Positions 33,956 through 34,158 of a stretch of 34,158 bases of DNA are shown piece by piece. Each line of letters starts with the position of its first letter. Position 1 is the stretch's first letter. The position numbers were made by a program, and so were the translations under genes. Source of the stretch: a bacterium. Lineage in GTDB: Bacteria > Desulfobacterota_D > UBA1144. Under the pieces are notes generated by a model, which worked only from the letters and a program-made list of their open reading frames with translations, ran no database searches and was not told the DNA's origin. The stretch covers positions 1 through 34,158 of the forward strand of contig PAOQ02000017.1 in NCBI GenBank assembly GCA_002708105.2, read 5' to 3'.

Positions 33956-34158
33956 ATGAAAATCGCAATAGGTTCTGACCATAGAGGCTTCAGTTTAAAA
34001 GAAGATTTAAAAGAGTATATTCAAAAGCTAGGATTTGATTATAAGGATTTTGGAACTTTTTCAGAAGAAAAATCAGACTATCCTGATTCTGCTGCAGAGG
34101 TCTCCTTAAAAGTTTCTCAAGGTCATTATGATAGAGGAATACTTATTTGTGCCTCAGG
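33956..34158 (+). CDS. rpiB: Ribose-5-phosphate isomerase B (partial, C-terminus off the window)
   Basis: The first 67 codons of an RpiB/LacA-type isomerase: MKIAIGSDHRGFSLKEDL with the conserved Asp-His, then DYPDSAAEV and GILICASG, which leads into the active-site Cys loop (GILxCxxG). It converts ribose 5-phosphate and ribulose 5-phosphate. It begins 2 bases after the fabF stop, so it belongs to the same transcript. Neighbouring fabF-rpiB(-glyA) arrangements are known in several phyla. Confidence 0.93.
   Translation, partial: MKIAIGSDHRGFSLKEDLKEYIQKLGFDYKDFGTFSEEKSDYPDSAAEVSLKVSQGHYDRGILICAS

Noticed and set aside
1-34158. tRNA, rRNA, CRISPR, insertion sequences or riboswitches
   Set aside because: Almost all sequence is filled with identified protein genes, and the few gaps show no cloverleaf, repeat-spacer pattern or inverted terminal repeats that I can see.

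Overview
This window is a gene-dense, AT-rich piece of a streamlined bacterial chromosome. Coding sequences on both strands are often separated by fewer than 10 bases or overlap. I see no tRNA, rRNA, CRISPR array, insertion sequence or phage gene. The content (NADH dehydrogenase, cytochrome c maturation, type II fatty-acid synthesis, core translation genes) fits an aerobic or respiring Gram-negative-type bacterium, probably an uncultivated aquatic lineage. The CcmE variant is known mainly from archaea and some sulfate-reducing deltaproteobacteria, which hints at a deltaproteobacterial or neighbouring phylum. The lineage cannot be fixed from the sequence alone.

Layout. 1-3843 (minus): an M42 aminopeptidase, an unknown 112-aa protein, then nuoA, a fused nuoB-nuoC, and the start of nuoD, which runs off the left edge. 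3919-4956: a small Cys/His-rich protein (plus), then a QueD/PTPS-family enzyme and glyoxalase I (minus). 5001-10745 (plus): a complete ccmABCDEF-type operon, followed by a 36-aa membrane peptide and an unusual membrane-anchored cytochrome c. 10771-14317: a B12-type radical SAM protein (minus) divergent from a large membrane glycosyltransferase-like protein (plus). 14322-16540 (minus): rsmE and a cobA-hemD fusion. 16604-18604: uvrB, followed by a clear terminator. 18680-28191 (plus): the translation/RNA cluster rimP-nusA-infB-nrnA-truB-rpsO-pnp-miaA. 28184-29004 (minus): a half-size TSUP transporter and a TPR-like anchored protein. 29056-30573 (plus): a tandem ABC ATPase. 30612-34158 (plus): rpmF-fabD-fabG-acpP-fabF and the start of rpiB, cut by the right edge.

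The most interesting region is the ccm operon. CcmE carries Cys in place of the heme-binding His (CxxxY). CcmC lacks its second periplasmic His and has an altered WWD motif. CcmA lacks the switch-loop His. No CcmG, CcmH or full CcmI is present here. CcmF keeps all four expected histidines. This looks like a 'System I*' cytochrome c maturation machine that has diverged further, linked to a heme protein and a small membrane peptide of unknown role.

Other points of note are a NuoB-NuoC fusion, a radical SAM motif with an extra residue (CX3CX3C), a glycosyltransferase whose reading frame extends upstream with no standard start, and a recurring promoter arrangement. Seven apparent first-genes of transcription units have a -10-like hexamer 6-7 nt before the start codon and no Shine-Dalgarno, while several internal genes have good Shine-Dalgarno sequences. 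This suggests leaderless transcripts.
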